Part shown: positions 1 to 13,682 of the stretch, in pieces
Position numbering within the stretch: position 1 is the stretch's first letter
Layout of the letters: each line of letters begins with the position of its first letter
Assembly: GCA_958496175.1 (NCBI GenBank)
Contig: OY292275.1
Location: 31,349,001 to 31,413,000 of the forward strand
Length of the DNA: 64,000 nucleotides
DNA from: Sisyra terminalis
Taxonomy: Eukaryota; Arthropoda; Insecta; Neuroptera; Sisyridae
Direction: 5' to 3'
Notes under the pieces: generated by a model
Databases searched by the model: none
What the model saw: only the letters and a program-made list of their open reading frames with translations
What the model was told of the DNA's origin: nothing
Made by a program: the position numbers and the translations under genes

Positions 1-2074
1 AATTGATAGTTTATAAAAATAGATTTTAGCGAGTATGAATTTTTTTCCATCGAGTTTCCAAAAGTCATGGTTATGGTCTTAGTAATTAAGCTAAAATAAA
101 TGTACCTATAAATATACTCTAATTCTAATTTGTCTCTTTATATGACAAATATTTGTGTTTTTCTTCTTCATTTCTTATGTCTTTCATACTTCATTGGTAT
201 GTAGTCATTAAACGAGGAATGTAAATATTTTTTACGCAAAGTATATTCGTGTATTTAATTTCTTAGAAATGTCTGCTTAGTGCGTAAAGAGATATATGAC
301 CGGAAGAAATAGGCGACACGAAATGATAACGCCAGAAGTGTGAAATATTCTCGAGGCCGCAATAATGATTCTCAATATATATTCATTGAAACCACCTTCA
401 TCTATAATTATTATCGAACCGATATCTTAATTTACCATCAACCAGCACTCGACTATTGGTTCATGTGCGCACCGCACCGACACAATACACCTAATTATAC
501 CTCTGTCAACGGGCGCTAGCAAACATTTCGAAAGTTCTGAACGCCCCATTGGTCATGTTTTATGCAACGACTATATAAATAATAGCTACCTTAAATAATT
601 TTTACATGCATTTTTCGTCACCATAATATGTGTAGGTTCCTTAAATGTTGCCAGATCTTCCAATCCTCATTTCCCTTTTCAGTATAAACCTGTACGCATG
701 ACTACATCTGCATAAAGTTCTAATTAAATTTATTAATTCTATCGCTCTTGAGAAATAACTATCAGCTTTATTTATAAAATTTACATTTGCCAATAAGAAA
801 TTATCCTTTTCGCCTTTTCTCTTTACATACAATTTTGCAATCATTAATTAAACCACCCAGAAATTTTACAGTATGATAAATATAAGAACACACCGCGATA
901 GTCTCTCATGTGGCTATATGGACGGGATGTTTGTGGTTGTCAAAGTATAATACGTTTTTGATATGCCTTTATAAAATCTTTACTTTATGCACGGTTATAA
1001 TATTTTTGCTTTAAAATTTTCTTATTCTTTTATTAAAAAAAAAAAGAAGAAAACAAAGCAATTAACATTAAATCCTATTAAAAATAAATTATTATTTCTC
1101 GTTTCAAGCACCTTTACCAGTATATACTTTAAGTTATTATTTTTGTTGGTAAAAGGAAAGTTTGCAACACATTATGTAGGTATAGGAAAAAAATTGCTTT
1201 AATTTATAAATTCACATTGCCACATGCTGCAAATCGATTAATTTCTGTTTGAAAATGACCAAAACCCACATCACCTATCAATTGATCAATCAACTGTCCA
1301 AATAATAATTAATCATTTTAAGGCATTATAAGTGTTGCATTTAAAAGTGCTGAAATAAAAGGTGATGTTAATTTAAAATTCAATAAATTTAATATAAAAA
1401 TAAATTTTGAACAAAAAAAAAAACAACGACAAATAAACAGATATAAGCTAGTTACTTTCTGATCATGAGAATCGACAAAATAATATGTATTTGTTTTAAA
1501 AAACGCAACAAGAAAAAAAGTTTTTTTCTAAAAGGTTCGCAACTTAAAAGACAAATAAAATGATGAAATGTATTTTTGGTACAAGTAACTTTAGGAAGCG
1601 ATAAAATTTAGCAATATCTAGCATTTTTCATTTTGTTTTAAATTTAATTTACGATTTTTGTTAATTCAATTCTTATATCGTTCAATTATTTCTTTTGTGG
1701 CTAAGTTGTCGCATTATGACCGATTTATAAATAATAAAAATAGAAAAAAGATGCTGCTAGGTTTTTGATTCTTCTGAAAACTAGTTATACCGTACTTTCA
1801 ATAACAATGAACCTGGGCTTTATTGGAAAGTTAATTTAGTACCATTATTGTTTGAATATAATTTCGACCATGTAACTGTTGCAACTGGCGTGTAGATGGC
1901 GCAATCAGAGATCTTATTTTTTATACACTTTTTGCAGCAATTGTAGTTGTATTTTGCCAATCGCTTGCATAATGTTGTATTCTAAATCTTCAATCGTATC
2001 TAGGTTATCGATATAAACTAGTGCCTATATGCATATTCGCACATAAAAAGCTAGTAAGGTAACTAATTAATAAG
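1..2074. other. AT-rich intergenic DNA, no gene recognised
   Basis: No open reading frame here has recognisable domain content; the short frames near 650-840 and 990-1200 are low-complexity. A slightly GC-richer patch at about 440-560 holds a reversed CCAAT motif (548-552) and a TATA-like string (572-580), but no gene follows it. Poly-A and poly-T runs are frequent. Confidence 0.5.
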
Positions 2075-2452
2075 ACTATTCCGTGAAATGATTCGTTCAT
2101 CAAATGTTTCTTTGAGTAAATTTATTGTATCGTATACTGTATGGTACGTGGGTCCATCCTATTGGAACCACATACCAGCAAGATTAATGTCTGCCAATTG
2201 GAGAATAAGTAAGTTAGTAAGCATGCCGTTATAACGTATATTATTAAATGTAACACCTTGCCATCATCCTTTTTGAGGACATATGGGGTAATAATTTCGT
2301 CAGCTCATAAAGCACATCAATCAGCGATTTTTTCTGGATGCAATGATGTTTTGGCAATGAGTTCTGAATTGTCTTTACTCCAAATACGCCAGTTCTGTCT
2401 ATTAACGTACCAATTCAATCAAGTGAGTTTCATGAATGAACAAAAATTTTTA
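2075..2452 (-). pseudogene. mariner-type transposase remnant (lineage 1)
   Basis: On the minus strand, conceptual translation pieced over two frames gives the central part of a Tc1/mariner-superfamily DDD/E transposase of the kind common in insects. Recognisable blocks in order are KFLFIHETHL (the first catalytic block, normally FxDEAHF, here with H in place of the catalytic D), NRQNWRIWSKDN, PEKIADxCALxADEIITPYVL, then after a frame change VTFNNIRYNGMLTN, LADINLAGMWFQ-stop-DG (second catalytic block, with TAG replacing the Q before D), and LLKETFDERIISRNS. Similarity stops at about 2075, before the third acidic block, so the 3' third is gone. Stops are also present in place of W codons. The copy is old and non-functional. 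It is not a close copy of the mariner at 21-22 kb: the blocks downstream of the QQD motif differ. Identification is by motif memory, not by a search. Confidence 0.75.
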
Positions 2453-5228
2453 TGGATAAGTTTCACAAATCGAACCATTGTTTGATGATAAAAAATCAAC
2501 AATTTGCAATTATTATCCTGGTTTAAGTTTGTTTATTATAAAATGGCAAAAAAACTAAAGACACCAGAGCTCTTAAATCGGTTATCAAACAAAACAGTGT
2601 TGCCCAACAAGAAACTTTCAAATGGATCTTGTTGGGTTCTATTGAAATGTAGCAAAAAAACCACTAGGCCCTAATTGTACAATTCCAGTTATGCCCAAAT
2701 GAAAAAACACAAAAAGATTCTAAGTGAAAGCCATTCTAACTTGGGATTTTATAGGACTTAGGGGAGTAAACTAAAAATAAATTAACGTTAATTAATAACC
2801 TTCTATTTTTTATATTAATAATTCCGTTCTCCTTACAATCGTTTTTATTTTTATATTGAGTCTTCCTAGTAAGGTTCCACCTAGTATCCAATTGAGATAA
2901 ACTGAAAAAAAAAACATTTTTACGTTGAGCTTTCCAATTTAAAAACTGACAAACTTTTTTCTTTTCATATTAGGTTTTCTTACTTAGGTTCCACACCAAA
3001 CCTAATTGAGAAAATCTAGCTTTAATTGTTTTGTTTGTTATTAAGATTTCCTGTTTGGATATTTATTGGGGTTTTCGCAGTTGGGCACGCCTGATTGGAA
3101 CTCAATGAGGCCTCATGTATACATTTGGCAATCCTTAAATAATTTCTAGTCGGATGCCAAGTCAAAGATGTGAAAAAACACTCGTTTTATTTTTTTAAAT
3201 TTATTACTTCAGGAAATATCTTTAACTTTGTGCACCTTAAAGTTTTTTTCATACTATCTTTAATAAGATTTTAAGTTTACCTAATATTTCATTAAAAATT
3301 AATATTTTAATAACCTGAAGTTAAAATGAACTTTTCACACTATTGCTGTAAAATATAGGTCGGTACCATAAAAAAAAATACAGTAATTATAAAAATGTCT
3401 GTCATATGTTTTTTTATAAAGTTTAACATTGTAGTAAGTAGCTGATCGTTGGCATATTTATATTGAGAAGGTTGCTGTATTACATGGATACCCGTGATAT
3501 AAGATTTGATATCAATGCTTGGAAATGTTATTGTCTAACTTATGTATATATCATTCTTCTCTGTTTTATCGTATTATAATATAAGACTATGTAACATATC
3601 TGATAACTAAAAAAAAAATTAAAGTTAAATAGCGAAAAAGAACAGTGATTATTTATTTATTTCATTCGTTAGCATTACTGATTTGTACAAGATATGGAGC
3701 TTTAAGCATATTATGTTCATAATTAGTAATGTTCGTAGTTTATTTTAATTTTCAGTTAAGCTGTAAACATTTCTACTATCATTTTTAGCATAAAATTGTT
3801 TACATTGGTATAGTTTCAAATTACAGCGTCTGTATTTAACAAATATTATACTTACAAATTGTGGTAGGTTTTCAGGAAAAATTGTTTTACATTGTCAGAG
3901 TTCGCGTAACACCTTAATGCAACACGAATTCCTTCATTTTTTACTTTTACTTGTAATTTACGACAGTTATAATCTATTGATTGTTTTATTTAGTTTATTA
4001 ATCTGACATGATATAACAAACATATTTTTAACTTTTCACTGCTTAAAAATCAATACACTATATTTCCAAACTTAATTTTATTGTTAGCCTGTAGTATACA
4101 AAATAGTATAAAAGTATAAAAAATTGTTGATTTTGTCATTGAATAGTTAGCATGATTAAAAGTAGCTATGGGCTATTTATTCACATATCTTGGCGCATTA
4201 GTATGCACCATTAATGACTTTCTAATTGAACTACATAGGTGAGAATTCATCGCATTCTATAAACTGTCTTATAACAATTATAATTTTTTCCAAGAATAAT
4301 CTGGCTGATGTCCTAGTGATAGTTTATTATGTATACATGGTGCCAATTATTTTATTTTTTGCTTCTCTATGGTTTCATAATCACTATAAAATCTAATAAT
4401 AATAGTCGTCATTTGCATAAAATGCTTCACCGTATTGATTAATTTGGTTGGTAAGATATTTAAAAAAAAAAAATATAAAATAATTAATGCTACAAAATTA
4501 TTTATGCAAATATATTTGGTAAATCATTTTTTTTAATTAACAAACGATTGGAAATCGATGATTCTGTATTATTTTATTTCTTTTATTTTACGAAATGGGA
4601 AAGTGTTTGTAAGTAAGTGTAGGAACATAAAATATTACGTAACGTAGCTATGTAAGTCGTTACTTTAAACATTTGTCATAAGTCAAGCGGGGATTGAATT
4701 TGCACCCACATGATAAATGGCTTACATGTCTGTGAATCTGAAACAACTTTTGTTTCAGAATTGTCTCATTTAATATTGGTAATAATAGAAATTTAGAAGA
4801 GAAATTCTTGATTTAAGAAAAATTGCAAAACTTTTCATTTATTAAGGATCAAAGTACAAAGAGAATTTTAAACTTAATTTAAAATTCCACATTTGTTAAC
4901 TAAGAATTAAATACTTGTATATATTTCAAATTTGATATTATATAATTTTCGACTTTAGGCTAGTAGTTAATGAGTAGACTAATAAATGATCGACTTTTGA
5001 ACACGGCGGGTGTTTAATAACTACCTTGATCCCACCAACATCCCGAAGCAATTTATTATTTTTGCTAATTTAAATAGGTAAATTAAGATTCCAAATACTT
5101 GCATTAGTCTTTTTATAAATTCTGCTCCAAAGAAATGAATTAATTACAATATGAAAATAAAAACAACAGAATTGTTTTTATGTATTTGTCTTAAAAAATT
5201 GAGCTTAATGCACGGGCGTCAACCTAAG
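2453..5228. other. AT-rich intergenic DNA with a weak direct repeat
   Basis: No gene recognised. The stretch includes the direct repeat at 2853-3017 listed separately. A short string near 4685-4735 resembles a reversed tRNA T-arm region but is too degenerate to call. The rest is AT-rich with poly-A and poly-T runs. Confidence 0.5.
2853..3017. repeat. two diverged ~50-base direct repeats
   Basis: Copy 1 (about 2853-2902) and copy 2 (about 2967-3017) align over their length: both run from a TATT-AG start through a shared GGTTCCAC core to an AATTGAGA end. Identity is moderate, with small indels. No coding capacity; probably internal repeats of a decayed TE or a local duplication. Confidence 0.45.
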
Positions 5229-5465
5229 TTAAGGTTTTGTGCTCAATTCATACATTCTGGTTAAAAATATATGCGGGCAAACACAATGAGTATAGTGAAC
5301 AACTATCAGGGAGGTGACTGGGGAGTACGCCCTCGGCGGCACCCACAGCCAAGGAGCGGCTCTGTCACCACCAACACTAAACTCTTGTCCTGTATGTCGG
5401 TGACAATATGTTCCAGGACCGGTTTCAATACCGTCAACGTTATTATTTGCACCAACTCCAAACAC
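5229..5465 (-). other. GC-rich block with a 78-codon open frame, function unknown
   Basis: This block is clearly richer in G and C than the flanking DNA, most strongly at about 5310-5460, and it is open on both strands: 78 codons on minus and 74 on plus (5271-5495). The minus frame reads through blocks such as GIETGPGTYCHRHTGQEF and GGDRAAPWLWVPPRAYSP. I do not recognise a family. It could be an exon of an unseen gene, a TE coding remnant, or a conserved non-coding element. Composition, rather than homology, is the reason to list it. Confidence 0.25.
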
Positions 5466-6340
5466 ATTTTCTTGACGTGTTTCATAAATCCATAATTATA
5501 TGCATTATTATATACGGGGTTGAATGATTGATCGTTCTAGAAGGAATGCAATAGTTTTGATCATATAATTATTTGCAATGAATTTAAATATATTTGAAAC
5601 ACGCATCAATAAACAATGGGCTAGATTTTAGTCTCAATAAATTCAATAATTAAATGTTTTACACGTTTTTACCATCTTATTCACATTAAACGCTGAATAA
5701 GCTGAGACGATTCTATGTCACATCTACCTGTTGCATTGAATCCCAGATATATGAGTCGGACCACAGCTGACGCAGCGTCAACATCTATGTAACAGTAAAC
5801 ACTTTGCAAAGATGCAAAGTTGCAATGACGTTTCTGATTATTGCATATACACACAAATAACTCATGAATAACTTAATTTACACAATGAATCAAATATACG
5901 ATTGTGCATGTTTATATGCCCTCATACTAAAGACCTTCAACATGTTGTAACAGTTCATTTTGTAAATCAACAATTTACGCGTTTGTACATTATTTGCACG
6001 GTAGGTTTTGACTTATTATTATGCTAATTTTAAATTAAAAAGGAAAAGAAAAAAGAACTTGAAATCTTATTGATTATGTATACATATGGTACGACATATG
6101 ATGATACTTTAAAATATAAATTTGCATTGAAATTTATTTTTATTTTACAATAAATATGTTCTCACGCAATTTTTATTGCATGCTGTAATGATAAAAAAAG
6201 ACGTAATCTTATCGTTTTATTTTAATTAACAAAAATAGGCGACATGAAAGATATTATTTAAAGAAAAAAAATATTCTTGTTCAAATTTAAAGTTTTATTT
6301 TTAAAGTGATCTTTACAAATCTACAGTTCACAAAAAATTA

Positions 6341-6391
6341 AAAAAAAACGTGTGTGTATTAATGTATGCGCGTTAGAAGATATACTTATTT
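6341..6391 (+). repeat. dispersed repeat, copy 1 (partner at 41231-41280)
   Basis: A poly-A stretch is followed by a GTGTGTGTA string, the conserved core TAATGTATGCGCGT, then AGAAG and ACTTATT. The segment at 41231-41280 matches it in the same orientation with few differences. Two copies 35 kb apart with an identical 14-base GC-containing core point to a TE end rather than chance. Confidence 0.6.
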
Positions 6392-7084
6392 GTCGTAATT
6401 GCAAAATGCTTTTAATTCACTCCGGTAGTGCCTGAAATGGTACATAAGTAGATAAGTACATAAGTACATAAGTAGTAATTTAAAAACAAAGAAGAAAATA
6501 AAACATGAGTTGATTTTCCTAGGCAGCCACAATTCATGGCGATCGAAAAGGACAACTTCCAGGATGTAGCGTCATCTTCGAATTGATGTATTTTAAGTAT
6601 ACTTAAACATGTTGTTTGTTATTACTTTAGTAATAAGAAATTGGACAACATTAAATTTGTTATGAGAAACTTAAAACTAATATTATTATCAGAATCATTG
6701 TCGACAGTTTTCGATATTCAACATGTTTCTTTAGAATTTAAATTTTATAATGCTAAATACAAAAAAAAAAAGAATTAGAATTATTACATAAAAACATTCA
6801 GAAATAAAAATTAAATTTGAAATTGGTGCTTAAAATAATTAAATTGATTAAAAGCCGATATCGTTATTATCGGCAAAACAATGTAAGGTCAGAAATGTCC
6901 CCGGGCAGGTAATAGTTATCCAAACGCGTTCAAAAAGATCGGAAACTGGAACTCGAATGTACTCTAGCGTCACATAAGATCATTAAAAAATTCGGAAAGT
7001 TTTACTCAGTGTATCCCTAATCTCTACTTCGCTGATAAGCCGTGAAGAATAAGCATAAGCAGAGCTGTCAAAGATACTTTCGGA

Positions 7085-7142
7085 AACTATCTAGCTACTA
7101 GATAAGTTACTTTTTGGGTATCTAGTGGGTATCTAGTTACTC
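7085..7142. repeat. cluster of TATCTAGT-type motifs
   Basis: Within about 55 bases the string ATCTAG occurs three times and CTAGATA once on the opposite sense, around the TACTTTTTGGGTATCTAG core. This resembles TATCTAG-rich dispersed repeats seen in insect genomes, but I cannot name the family. Confidence 0.35.
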
Positions 7143-10100
7143 TTAAAAAATCGAACTTAAATACTTATTTAATTTTAAATTACTTACTTAATACTTATTA
7201 ATTATGTTAATTATTAATTATATTAATTACTTAATACTTATTTTAAGTTTTATAGATTTCTCATTATTCCAACCATTCAAATGATGATGAATTATTAAGG
7301 TTTTGAAATATTCTAGTAGTTTCAAGTTTTTTTCACTATTTTTAAGCGTTTTTATTGATTAAACAGAAAAGGACAAATTATTGTAGATCAAATAATTTTC
7401 AATTAATATAAATGTTGCTAATTTTAAACTTCAGTACCTACTAATCAAAGAGTAATTAATTGAAAAAAAAATATACATTTATATACATTTGGTTTTACAA
7501 ATTAATGAAACAAAATTAAAAATTAATATAATTAATGAATATAACTTGTTTTCCATTTAGAGGGATGAATTGTTAATATAAGTGCTAAAAGCACAAATTA
7601 GAAAAGATTTATATTGAATGAACTGATGACTAATTTTTAGTTTTAAATATTGAAAGTAATAATACTTTTTTGTATTTCTCTATTGCTTATTTTATGGTTA
7701 TTTTATATGCTTCTAGTGGAGTTTTGCAGGATTATGATGTAATCTTAAAGTGGTCCGTACGATACTATTTGAATTAGTCACCTTCTCTTGAAACTAAAGA
7801 TACTTATTATGAATAATGTCTCTAAACCAACAAAATCACAAAAATGCTCGTTAATACTACACCAATATAAAAGTCGGACCCAACAAAAAACTACATATGG
7901 AACAGAAAGATTTATTTTTATATATATTTAATTAAATTCAGGATTTTCGCAACATAGTTCGCTAGAAAAAAAAATGGAAATGACAGTCATACCGTTTACT
8001 TTCTACTTCCACCAATTTTTTCAGTTAGTTGTAAGTTTTGGAATATCTCAAAGTATTGCTATTAAATTTTAAATAAAATAAGTTTAACGATAAAAAATAG
8101 AAACTTAATTTTAACTATTATAAGTGCTACATTTTTTCTACTTCAATCAAGACCATTCTGTACAAGTGTTGTAACTTTTAGTTTCTATTTTTGACTATAA
8201 AATATTCTTTAAATTATTAAAATTAACCTTTAGGTCAATTTCATAATAACTAACATCGCTGTGATATTTTAAGAGAAAGATTGCTTGGCAATCGAAATAC
8301 GTATCTGGGCAATACATCAAAAACGCATTTGTTTGAATTTTTGTTCAAATTTATGTTTATATTTATGTTTTATGTTTATTTTTTACATTGTATAAACAAA
8401 ACATTGTAATGTTTTTTATTGTATATAACTTGTTCTAGCTCTAGGCATCTATGTATATACCTATACAATATACATATTTATTAAGCCGTTAAAAGTGTGT
8501 AATAAAACACATATAACTTATATTTGATAAACCATAAAAACATTAAAGAGTTGGATTAAAATTTCTTTGCAATTGGTGAAAAATTACTTTCGTTAATAAC
8601 AGTGTGGAAAGAGAGATCCTATTATACTCCGGCCTCCAATCACAAAGGTGTGCAAAATAAACCCCCAAAATAATAGTGCACTTAAAGTCTTAATGCTTGC
8701 TTTACCACTGGTTGGTATTACTTGTTTGTTCCAGATTCAACTACTTCTTCAGCGTAGTTACATTAGAAAATATATTGTGGTTACAGAGACCATTAGATCC
8801 GGAATAAACAACTTAAAGAAAGTGTTATAAAAAGCTAGAAAATATTTATACTCTCCGAATGAATGAACGTATTCGTACTTTGATAGTTAAGTTTATGTTT
8901 CATAATTTATAATAGTCAATTAAGTTGAAATGATCAAAGTAATAAAAACGATGGAATATGTACGAGAAGTTGGATACTATTATATATAAGTGTGGGTGTT
9001 TAAAGTGATTGTACGCAAGAAATTAGCTTACGGCTAAAAACATTAGTTCCAGTTAATCTATTCTTGAACACCTTTTTTAGCTTTTTGATCATATACTGGT
9101 GTTAGTTAATATTTTATTATTTTATACGAAAACAAAAACTTAGTTTATAAAATATGAATGACATATAGAAAAATACGCAAGTATTGATGTCCTATAATAG
9201 TGTTTATCCTAATTGTGCATTATGTTGTTTCTTAAGTTACTGTGTATGTACATTGTATGTATGGAGAAAACATAAATAATTTTCTAATTTTATCTATGCC
9301 AATATCTTAAATTTCAAAAATGCCTTTTCCCCGTAATTTATTGTACGTTTTTCTTACCTTATCTATAGAAGAATATCATTAATTGAAGATTTTTGCAAAG
9401 CTAAACTTCTACTTCAATTTTATTAATATCTTAAATAATAGTAAAAAATTAATAAAATCTTATTGATGGTTTTATAAATTTGAAGGCATATTTAGGCTAG
9501 GTTACAAATAGTACTAATAATTGATTTATTTGGGTACAAATTAAAAATTGACTTAGATATAAATTTTGTAATAAAATCACTATTATTGGTTTGAGGAATG
9601 GTTGTTGGGGGCTCAATGGCCAAAAAGTTATAAAACACTATAGAAGTAGGACGTATTCGTCCCTCACTCCAGAAAAAATTGAAAATTGAGAGGATATTTC
9701 AGAAACCACAAATTACTTTGAAATACATATTTGGGAATTTTCGAGGTAGTATGGCGTTTTACACAATTTAAATGTTGAAAACTTGGAACCATAATTAGTA
9801 TCTATTGTTTACTCAACTACTTATAGTCTATACTTTTTTACATCTTATGGCCTGGAACAAAAAGGAATTGTTCCATTTTCCTTTCAATATAGTTGAAATG
9901 TTAGTGATGAGACTTTTAATGGTGACTATAGGTTGTATAAGAGCTCAAAAATGATTTTCGGACATAAAATTTAGTCATGATTGAAAACTTGAAGTTAACT
10001 TCGGTACTAACTTAATTTTTGAGGTAAAATTGACAAAAATATTTTTTCCAATAAGATACCTAAATTATTGACTCATCAAAATAACCATTGTTGACATTTA

Positions 10101-11417
10101 TGTTGACCATTTTGATAGGTTTCCTGAAAAGTGGTAAAATGACTTTTTTTCTTAAGTCTCGTAAGAGGTTTAGTTACTTTGAAGTATTTATACATAAAAG
10201 TAAAACGTTTAAAAGAAAGTAATAAAATTATGTTATGTATGATTTAATTCTGACGTTGAATCCGGTGAAAATGACAGCTTTAAATAATGTGCTGAATATA
10301 AAAACCTAAACAAATGTATTGGTATTTTTTGTAATGTTCTTTTATTTTATATTCAATTATTACAAAACATATTATTATAATAAATCATTATCAAAATTGT
10401 TATGCCAATTCGCTGTAGTAAATGTTTAAGATATTAACAGCAGCAATAAATCAAATAATGCAGTACCTACCTCATTTAAAATCATTAACATAATCCTTCC
10501 TAAGATGATATTTCATTAACGTGACGAATTTCCGGTTTAAAACCATAATATATTGAATTACCAATACACGTACCGATGCATACGTTTCAGATCATCTCTA
10601 AATAGTTGGAATATTTAAAAAAAAAAACAACTACCTGCTTCTTTGGCATTTTATTATCATGCTTATGACTACGATGACGATTTTGTTTTTATTCGAAAGT
10701 TAAACATTATTTATGTAGTACAGAAATTTCGTAGCGAGCGAGACAAGTGTTAATAATAGAGTGAACGAATGTTTCACTATAATAAAGTAGCGCCATTCAG
10801 TTATAGGATATAATACAATTCATAATATAGGTAACATTCACCTCATAACTTGATCGTTATGGCCCATTATACACTACGTATGTATGTTCGAGACTTGTTT
10901 AACAAACATATAAATCATGCATGAGGATTAGTTTTAAAAAATCACTACCCCTGCACCATCTTCGCCATCATCTCCATTTTCTTATTATGCTCAGGAAAAA
11001 AATAACTTCTGTGTCATGCTTGAAAATTTGATTTTAAAATTATTTACTTCTACTTGATGAGTTTTTCTTTGCTCTATACACTGTGGTTGTTCATACATTT
11101 TAATAACTTTAAAAATTCCTTACTTGAAACATTAGTACATAAGACAAATATAAAATCAGAGTATTATTATTACACATATAAAGAAATAGACTTTTTTCAC
11201 AAGAATACTTTAATTATTTAAAAAAATATTATTTTTTGCATTTCATTATTTTCAATGAAATAAGTACGCCAGAAGGACTATACATTTACTTACCAGTTCG
11301 ATTCAACAATGAATTTAGAACCTAATAGAAATAAATGCTATTTTTCATTTAAGAAAATTTAAAAGGTTAAACTTTAAACCAAAAAAAAGTCTAACTATCT
11401 ATATTCAATATTTTATA

Positions 11418-11520
11418 TATCTATGTCCTGTATATAAAAATGTAAACTTCGTTTGTTCCAATTCACAAATTCATTAAAGTTCTTTACCGATCGTTTTGAA
11501 GTTTGTACTCAACGTTATTT
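11418..11520 (+). repeat. possible 5' end of a non-autonomous TE
   Basis: The order of elements (ATATATCTATGTCC, then ATATAAAAATGTAAACTTCG, a TTTGTTCC block, and a CCGATCGTTTTGAAGTTT block) follows the start of dispersed repeats common in insects, where a CCGATCGTTNTGAAATTT-type string lies about 60-80 bases inside the 5' end. No matching 3' end was identified nearby. Confidence 0.3.
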
Positions 11521-13532
11521 TCATATATGAGCATTAAGCATGTTTTATTAAATTAGGTGAGTCAAAAGAGTCTTACATCAATTGGTACAGTGAAGGATGT
11601 TGCGGAATGTTAACGGGTTTTGCAGTGCTTTTCTTTAGGTCAAACAATGTGAGAGAGAAAAAATGTCGTGTGGGGTCGACTTATTATTTTGGGTACGAAG
11701 AATAAATAGCAGTAGAACCAACTAGATAAGCAATATTAGTTCTCAAGCTCTCAAAAATTTTGACAGGTTCAATTATTCGGTCACTAGTAGCGCATTGTCG
11801 CCAAAAATTTTGACTTACTTAATTGTTATTGTTATTCGCTTTTTTTATTGCTATTAAAACTGAACCTAAGATGTGAAAATATTTCATTCACGTTCTTCAT
11901 ATATTTTAATAAAACATTAATTGGTTATTATTTAATGTTTTTTATATTTAGAAGACAATTTTCTGTTACCTATGAAACTATTAATTCCTTGTGAATCATA
12001 CGAAAATGTTTTTAGCACTTATATTCAAACTTGGTATAATACTGACACTAGAACCCCCTCTGCACTATGTCTTCATTTCGTGGACGCCTTTTCCTCACAG
12101 CGTTCGTTCTTCTGTCATTTATACTTCGTGGTTTTGGGGTTGGTTGACTAGTAAATTATACTATATGCTAAATTTTTGTGAAATCTTTCGCTAAGAAAGA
12201 AAAATAATTTTAACTCTTAGATAATCATGATTCCTATATGTCAATCGAGGTCTCATGTATCAAAAAGATTGAAAATTTATTTTATTACTGATTTATCTTT
12301 ATTGTGAATATTTTAATTTTTGTTGTATGTTATTCCTAATTAAATAGGATATTATAAGAAGAGTATAAAGTTTTAATTTTTATTTACAAAAATGTAATTG
12401 CTTTTTGCAACTTCTGTCTTAAAATTTTTTACTTACTTTTCTTTAGGTCAATCTGGCCTTTCCTAGGTCCTACTGTCTCCTTATAGTCAACCTATCCCAA
12501 ATAAATTCGTTTGGTTAACTATTTTTTTTCTTCTGTAAAATTAAGTGTACTGGTATTATCATAAGATACTTTAGTTGAAATGTGTACTGTTACTATAATC
12601 TAATTAATTTTCTCTTAGTTTTTTATTTCTTTAATTACAAAAATCAATAAATATAAAATCTTAGACTGAAATTTCGTCAATCATCCATGGTCTTCCCTAT
12701 AATTAATGGTATGTATATACACTTACTCAATTGTTTATTTGTTTCACAATTAAAATAAAATAAAAATGATTAATGAACTATTATTTTTGCGATTTTGGTA
12801 ATATAAGTAACTATTATATATTTGGATTCTATTGAAAGTAAATTTAAGTATACCTTGTAAAAGTAATTGTAAAAGTGTTAAAGAATGGAAAATGTGTTGG
12901 ATAAATAAAGTTTGAAACAAAATCTAATGTGCGATATACACTAAGCTGTTGTTTTGTTAACTCTTGAATGTTTTAATTTTAACAACGAAATGAATATTAA
13001 AATGTAAATAAAGATAATGAAAAAATTAAAAACTCAATTATGACAAAATTTTGTTTCTTTAATAGAACTAAATATTCAAGTGATTGCCTAATCGGTTGAT
13101 GAATGATGAAACTTAAAATGAAATAAAAGTCATTTTAAGTCATTTAAGAAGTCATTCAGTTTTTGCAGCAGAGTTTAATTTTTTTGGGGTTTTCGTGTGA
13201 TATCTTTGGCAAAGTGAGGTTTTACTTAAAATATATCAAAAAGCAGATAGTGGTTTAAGGAAATAAAAATTTACAATAGTTAATATAATTTGTACTTTCT
13301 GTTGCATGCATATGAAATTGAAGAAAACAAACAAAATTAAATGAAAGGAAAAGAAACATTTTAACTTAAAATAGTTGCTAATAATCTATAACCTTAAACC
13401 AAAGATAACTTAAGAAATTTTATAATTTTCTTTCTACAGTTTTTTATTTTACGATATTGGGAAAATAAAGTCTAAATTAATGGAATTACTTTTTTAAGTG
13501 CTTGTTATCAAAATTATAAAATTATCTATCAC

Positions 13533-13660
13533 AAGTAATTGGAATTGCAATAATAGTAATTGCAATAATATATTTTTGAAGTGTATAAATTAATTATTGT
13601 ACAGTATATAATTGTATAATAAATATTGCATAGTAATTAATTAATTATTGTATAGTATTT
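13533..13660. repeat. local AT-rich direct repeats
   Basis: Short units repeat with small changes: GTAATTG-GAATTGCAATAATA followed by GTAATTGCAATAATAT, and AAATTAATTATTGTACAGTATA followed by TAATTAATTATTGTATAGTAT. The array lies directly 5' of the SINE and may reflect slippage. Confidence 0.5.
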
Positions 13661-13682
13661 ATTGTAGTATTTTATTTACTTA

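Larger units (their letters stand above)
5496..13680. other. AT-rich intergenic DNA with scattered repeat fragments
   Basis: No gene recognised. Small repeats inside are listed separately (6341-6391, 7085-7142, 11418-11520, 13533-13660). An imperfect hairpin around 6854-6875 reads GCCGATAT...ATATCGGC-like. The open frames at 8648-8830 and 11991-12194 are hydrophobic and lack family signatures. Confidence 0.5.

Noticed and set aside
530..600. Promoter-like pair: reversed CCAAT (548-552) and TATATAAAT (572-580)
   Set aside because: No gene or open frame of substance follows on either strand, and TATA-like strings are frequent in this AT-rich DNA.
4685..4740. Reversed tRNA T-arm-like string (GATTGAATTTGCACCC)
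   Set aside because: Box B match is poor, box A is missing and no cloverleaf can be drawn, so neither tRNA nor SINE is supported.
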